A DNA stretch of 64,000 nucleotides, from positions 524,501 through 588,500 of the forward strand of contig NZ_OY787459.1 of the NCBI RefSeq assembly GCF_963678865.1, in the 5' to 3' direction. The notes under the pieces are model-generated. The model saw only the letters and a list, made by a program, of their open reading frames with translations, made no database searches and was not told the origin of the DNA. This DNA comes from Maridesulfovibrio sp. GTDB taxonomy: Bacteria > Desulfobacterota > Desulfovibrionia > Desulfovibrionales > Desulfovibrionaceae. This document shows positions 63,926 to 64,000 of the stretch, piece by piece (position 1 is the stretch's first letter; each line of letters starts with the position of its first letter). Made by a program: the position numbers and the translations under genes.

Positions 63926-64000
63926 TATACAGGGTTCCCGACTTGTGCTGTTAAATTAAAATAGTTATGTAAAAAAGATAAACAAGCTGACAAGCTAATT

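Noticed and set aside
1..64000. CRISPR array
   Set aside because: No regularly spaced direct repeats with unique spacers were seen anywhere; the GTGAC cluster is too short and irregular.

Overview
The window looks like chromosome from a marine, Desulfovibrio/Maridesulfovibrio-like sulfate reducer. This is an inference from moderate GC, the style of the housekeeping genes (uvrB, dapB, an EIIA-HPr-EI fusion) and many redox and sensor proteins. No rRNA or complete tRNA was seen.

Layout: (1) Positions 1-1440 hold a small accessory cluster: a zinc-ribbon membrane protein, a lipoprotein and an XRE regulator. (2) Positions about 1711-20325 hold an integrative mobilizable element of 18,465 bp, measured repeat to repeat. 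It is bounded by two gap-free, roughly 90% identical direct repeats of about 135 bp. Each repeat begins with a tmRNA/tRNA-like ...CCACCA end and contains an intrinsic terminator. Just inside the left repeat is a P4-type tyrosine integrase. AlpA and a DUF3987 replication-type gene follow; that gene is broken by an IS481-family insertion and a frameshift. Then come iteron-like GTGAC repeats and a ColE1-type mobilization module, mobC-mobA with mobB and mobD nested inside mobA in another frame. The cargo is an ankyrin protein, a ribbon-helix-helix protein, Fic, a DUF2075 nuclease-helicase, DUF2188, a GIY-YIG-like protein, a Kiwa (KwaA-KwaB) anti-phage pair, a second Fic with a palindromic operator, and an AT-rich four-gene graspetide (omega-ester RiPP) operon. 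Just outside the right repeat lies a relic of another integrase, so elements have probably accumulated here in tandem.

(3) Positions 20.4-31.8 kb: a glycosyltransferase, thiM, a peptide/nickel-type ABC importer with fused ATPase domains, a methyltransferase, NIPSNAP, DUF2333 and an amino-acid permease. (4) Positions 32-38.5 kb: a fructose PTS operon (EIIA-HPr-EI, FruK, EIIBBC) read divergently from a LacI-type regulator, with two ATCGAT-centred operators between them. A 93-bp Fic-gene relic follows, abutting a formyltransferase. (5) Positions 39.5-47.8 kb: a histidine kinase with a periplasmic ABC-type sensor, an Amt-PAS-GGDEF-EAL fusion, a sugar-binding-type periplasmic protein and a DUF6125-like protein. 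(6) Positions 47.8-57.6 kb: small hypothetical genes, a secreted phosphatase-like protein, a nitroreductase / flavin reductase / monooxygenase cluster, a NarL-type two-component pair, an SDR and a metallophosphoesterase. (7) Positions 57.8-64 kb: dapB, a divergent NAD-dependent DNA ligase flanked by related intergenic repeats, a K+ channel with TrkA domains, and uvrB.

The most notable system is the graspetide operon. It has an MvdD-like ATP-grasp ligase and a precursor carrying four full TxxTxxxExxDxD cores plus one degenerate core, with two unrecognised partner proteins. It sits as cargo beside Kiwa on a mobilizable element. All family calls were made by reading motifs by eye; no database search was possible.
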